In this document: one piece after another, positions 7,971 to 10,000 of the stretch
Layout of the letters: every line of letters begins with the position of its first letter
How positions within the stretch are numbered: position 1 is the stretch's first letter
Origin: Cristatella mucedo
Lineage: Eukaryota; Bryozoa; Phylactolaemata; Cristatellidae
Assembly (NCBI GenBank): GCA_009760855.2
Contig: WPIO01000055.1
Location: forward strand, 657,501 to 667,500
Reading direction: 5' to 3'
Length of the DNA: 10,000 bases
Position numbers and translations under genes: made by a program
The notes under the pieces: generated by a model
What the model was told of the DNA's origin: nothing
Seen by the model: the letters and a program-made list of their open reading frames with translations, nothing else
Databases searched by the model: none

Positions 7971-9084
7971 ACACGATCGAATGATGAGTGGTATCATGCT
8001 TGATAAACAACACGAATAACATGGTTAGGGAGAGAGAGAGAGAGAGTGCTGGCAAGCAATGCGACTTCGCCAAAGTTGTCGTCTGCTAGTTCTTCACGTA
8101 CACATCGCTGGGGCACTGGGAAGATCGCTCGCATACTTTAAATGGGGGAAGGCTATCATAAATTATGAACTGGCTAGTACACTAGCAAGGACTACATGGT
8201 TAACAGACGTTGCGTAGTCCAACAGAACAAAACCCCCCTTGGCCGCAAGAGCCGTCTGCTGATGATGGCCTCGCTACACAATAGCAAGGTCAGCTTGGCC
8301 GAGCCAGCGCTGCTGTCTCTGTAAGCCACCAGAGGGACCGGAATTAATTGTCGGCAAATGGCGCGGCATCGCCTTGTAGAGGAAAGCATTTTCCGACGAG
8401 TGACCACGAAAGCGTCCCGGCTGAGTTTGTGGCATAAAGCTGAAAGAGTGCTTTTGGCCAAACATGTCACGCCCGCCGGACGCCTGAAGATTGGTGCTCA
8501 GTTTGTTGCACAAGAGGAAAGCAAAATAATTTCAAATGCTTCGATAGCATCAAATGTTGGGTTCGAGGAAGGTGAAGAAAGGGTGAGAGGAGTGGGAGGG
8601 AAAAACGGACCACCACTCATGATTTGGGCGAGCAGTGCACTGGCAGCAGTCAATGCGTGCTCCCTAGCAGCTGGCCTAGCTCGTAGGGATCGGCGTCGGC
8701 TGCCAGGCAATGCAGCACGCAGAGGCCACCGGTCTCCCCGCCATGTTTGTTTCTGTCTGTTTTCGCTGCATTCACCTGATAGTGGCACTCCGGAGTTGCT
8801 GCTGCCGCTGCGGGCGCTACCAGTAGTGATGCATGCTGGCGGCTCGACGATGAGTGCGGCTGCCTGTTTGGTAGTCGCCCCACTGCGGACGGGACCGGGC
8901 GAGGTGTGCCGATGCCTCTGAGCTCGCCTTGCGCCGCAGGCGCCTTTAGCGCACTCTGGCGTTGCATCCGTGGTTCGATCGAGCACGCGCATCCGCAACG
9001 TCTGCTGTGCGAGCAGATGCCGATGATGCAGGGCTTCTGCAACTGCGGCCAGCGCATATGGCTCGAACCTGCATGCGTTTGCAG

Positions 9085-9179
9085 CATCCTGTTGGCGTTC
9101 TGCTTCTTCACGTGCAAGCGGCGCTTGCATTGGCACAGAGCGACGTATCGACTGAGCGGTGTGCCGGCATCGAAGCACG
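9085..9179 (+). CDS. CASD1: CASD1 candidate exon: end of the first membrane helix and basic flank
   Basis: The acceptor CATGCGTTTGCAG (AG at 9083-9084) and donor CACG|GTGAGT (9180-9185) bound 95 nt, entering in phase 2 and leaving in phase 1. Joined to TG from 7197-7198 it makes Cys, and the combined helix reads LVAAIVFGS-C-ILLAFCFFT followed by CKRRLHWHR. That is a membrane span of normal length with positive charges on one side, as expected for the first helix after the CASD1 head. The rest (ATYRLSGVPASKH) would be the linker that is variable across the family. Evidence is phase fit, good splice sites and the reconstituted helix; sequence identity to the family is low here. Confidence 0.7.
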
Positions 9180-10000
9180 GTGAGTTGATGCACGGGTGTC
9201 CGTGGCAGCAGCGGACCGATCTCTTCCGTGCTGCAGCCCAGCAGCTGCTAGGCTGCAGCAAGTGTGCATAGATGTGGCTCGTGGAGACAGCAGCCCAGCT
9301 GCTTCTTAAAAAGTGCTGCAGTGGTGTCGGCAGTGCCCGGCTCGTTGAGGATATACTTCGGCGGTGGAGGAAGGAGGCCTAGGAGAGGAGCATCTGCAGA
9401 TCTCTGCAGATCGTGCGCGGTGTAGCTTCTTGCGTTTTCGTCAACGTTACCATTGCGCTGTATCGTGCGGCCACCCAACACACATCATTGTTCTTATGCT
9501 GACCCACAAGGCTCGCCGCGGCTAGGCTCCTTTGTACCTAGCTGAACTGCTGCATCAGCTTCAGCCTGTTCGCGCCCTCAGGTCCTGTGTGGACAATAAA
9601 TTAGCTGTCCCATTCCTCCGCTTAAAGACCTTTGGCAACAGAAGCTTTAGCTCTGCAGGTCCACAATTCTTACGCAACGACAACTACTCTCCTACTGCCG
9701 ACTATGGCACATCCTTTACAGCAGTCCTGAGCTGCTACTTCTATGCTTCTCACTACCTCAACTGCTCTCCTGACTCTGCTATGCTTCCCACTTTCTCTTT
9801 GTTGCGTGAGACGGACGTCTGTTGGCTACCGAATGCGTACCGAAAGCCGCTTAGGCTGTGAGTGTGCTATACAAAACCCTCCTGCGTAACACCCACATGG
9901 TCTTTATGACTTTGAGGAGTTACAGACGGAGATACACTACATTACATTACATCCTGTATGCCACCCGGTCGACACCTTTTGGCCGAGCCGGGCTTCTTCT
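9180..10000 (+). other. start of the next intron, open at the window edge
   Basis: After the GTGAGT donor at 9180 I find no further exon with CASD1 character. The region holds the retroelement fragment and a short (ACATT)n run at about 9936-9953. Confidence 0.55.
9481..9875 (+). pseudogene. non-LTR retrotransposon reverse-transcriptase C-terminal fragment
   Basis: The frame of 9493-9660 reads LMLTHKARRG, a TAG stop at 9523, APLYLAELLHQLQPVRALRS, then LAVPFLRLKTFGNRSFSSAG. This is the characteristic C-terminal region of CR1/L2-type ORF2 proteins (LTYKALHG-LAPxYLxELL...P-x-R-x-LRS...RxKTxGxRxFSxAxP). After SAGPQ the expected WNSLP block is not found in frame, so the copy is disrupted both by a stop and beyond 9660. 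Near 9849-9875, CCGCTTAGGCTGTGAG and GCTATACAAA look like the end of its 3' tail. It is a 5'-truncated dead copy in the CASD1 intron. Confidence 0.8.

Noticed and set aside
8498-9193. 231-codon minus-strand frame
   Set aside because: No recognisable motif. It overlaps other long frames in GC-rich sequence and lies opposite the CASD1 exon at 9085.

Overview
This is animal nuclear DNA. Short exons are bounded by GT/AG splice sites and separated by long introns full of microsatellites and decayed non-LTR retrotransposons. The retroelement C-termini and their (ATT)n tails look like those of marine invertebrates, so an invertebrate bilaterian is my best guess; the phylum cannot be read from the window. 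No prokaryotic gene, rRNA, tRNA or CRISPR array is visible.

One gene explains all the convincing coding sequence: an internal part of a + strand CASD1 orthologue (the Cas1p-like sialic acid O-acetyltransferase of the Golgi). I can chain exons at 141-366, 657-767, (1486-1522), 3292 or 3314-3421, 4728-4803, 6619-6763, 7074-7198 and 9085-9179. Every junction is phase-compatible (2/0/0/1/1/2/0/2/1), and the conserved blocks come in the family order: GDxRIRQL, FLWRPNV, LQDP, SYNEE, the Cys-rich NKYCND block, then the first membrane helix. The start codon and the first coding exon lie upstream. Most of the multi-pass membrane domain lies downstream.

The most unusual point is that the catalytic serine of the GDS motif is alanine here (GDA, codon 211-213). 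The DxxH catalytic block is also not recognisable in the exon where it belongs, which holds QPSH followed by an Ala/Ser/Pro-rich stretch. The acetyltransferase head may therefore be a pseudoenzyme, or this may be a diverged paralogue. A 37-nt microexon and paired alternative acceptors in the following exon add possible isoforms.

The introns hold: a 113-bp-period tandem duplication (2225-2444); a pyrimidine-rich block (about 4190-4550); three closely related and one diverged non-LTR 3' tail (4851-4930, 4946-5034, 6309-6405, 7891-7970), two of which run straight into very long (CT/GA)n tracts (5050-5398, 7786-7890); and two broken C-terminal fragments of non-LTR reverse-transcriptase ORFs (about 6095-6222 and 9481-9875).
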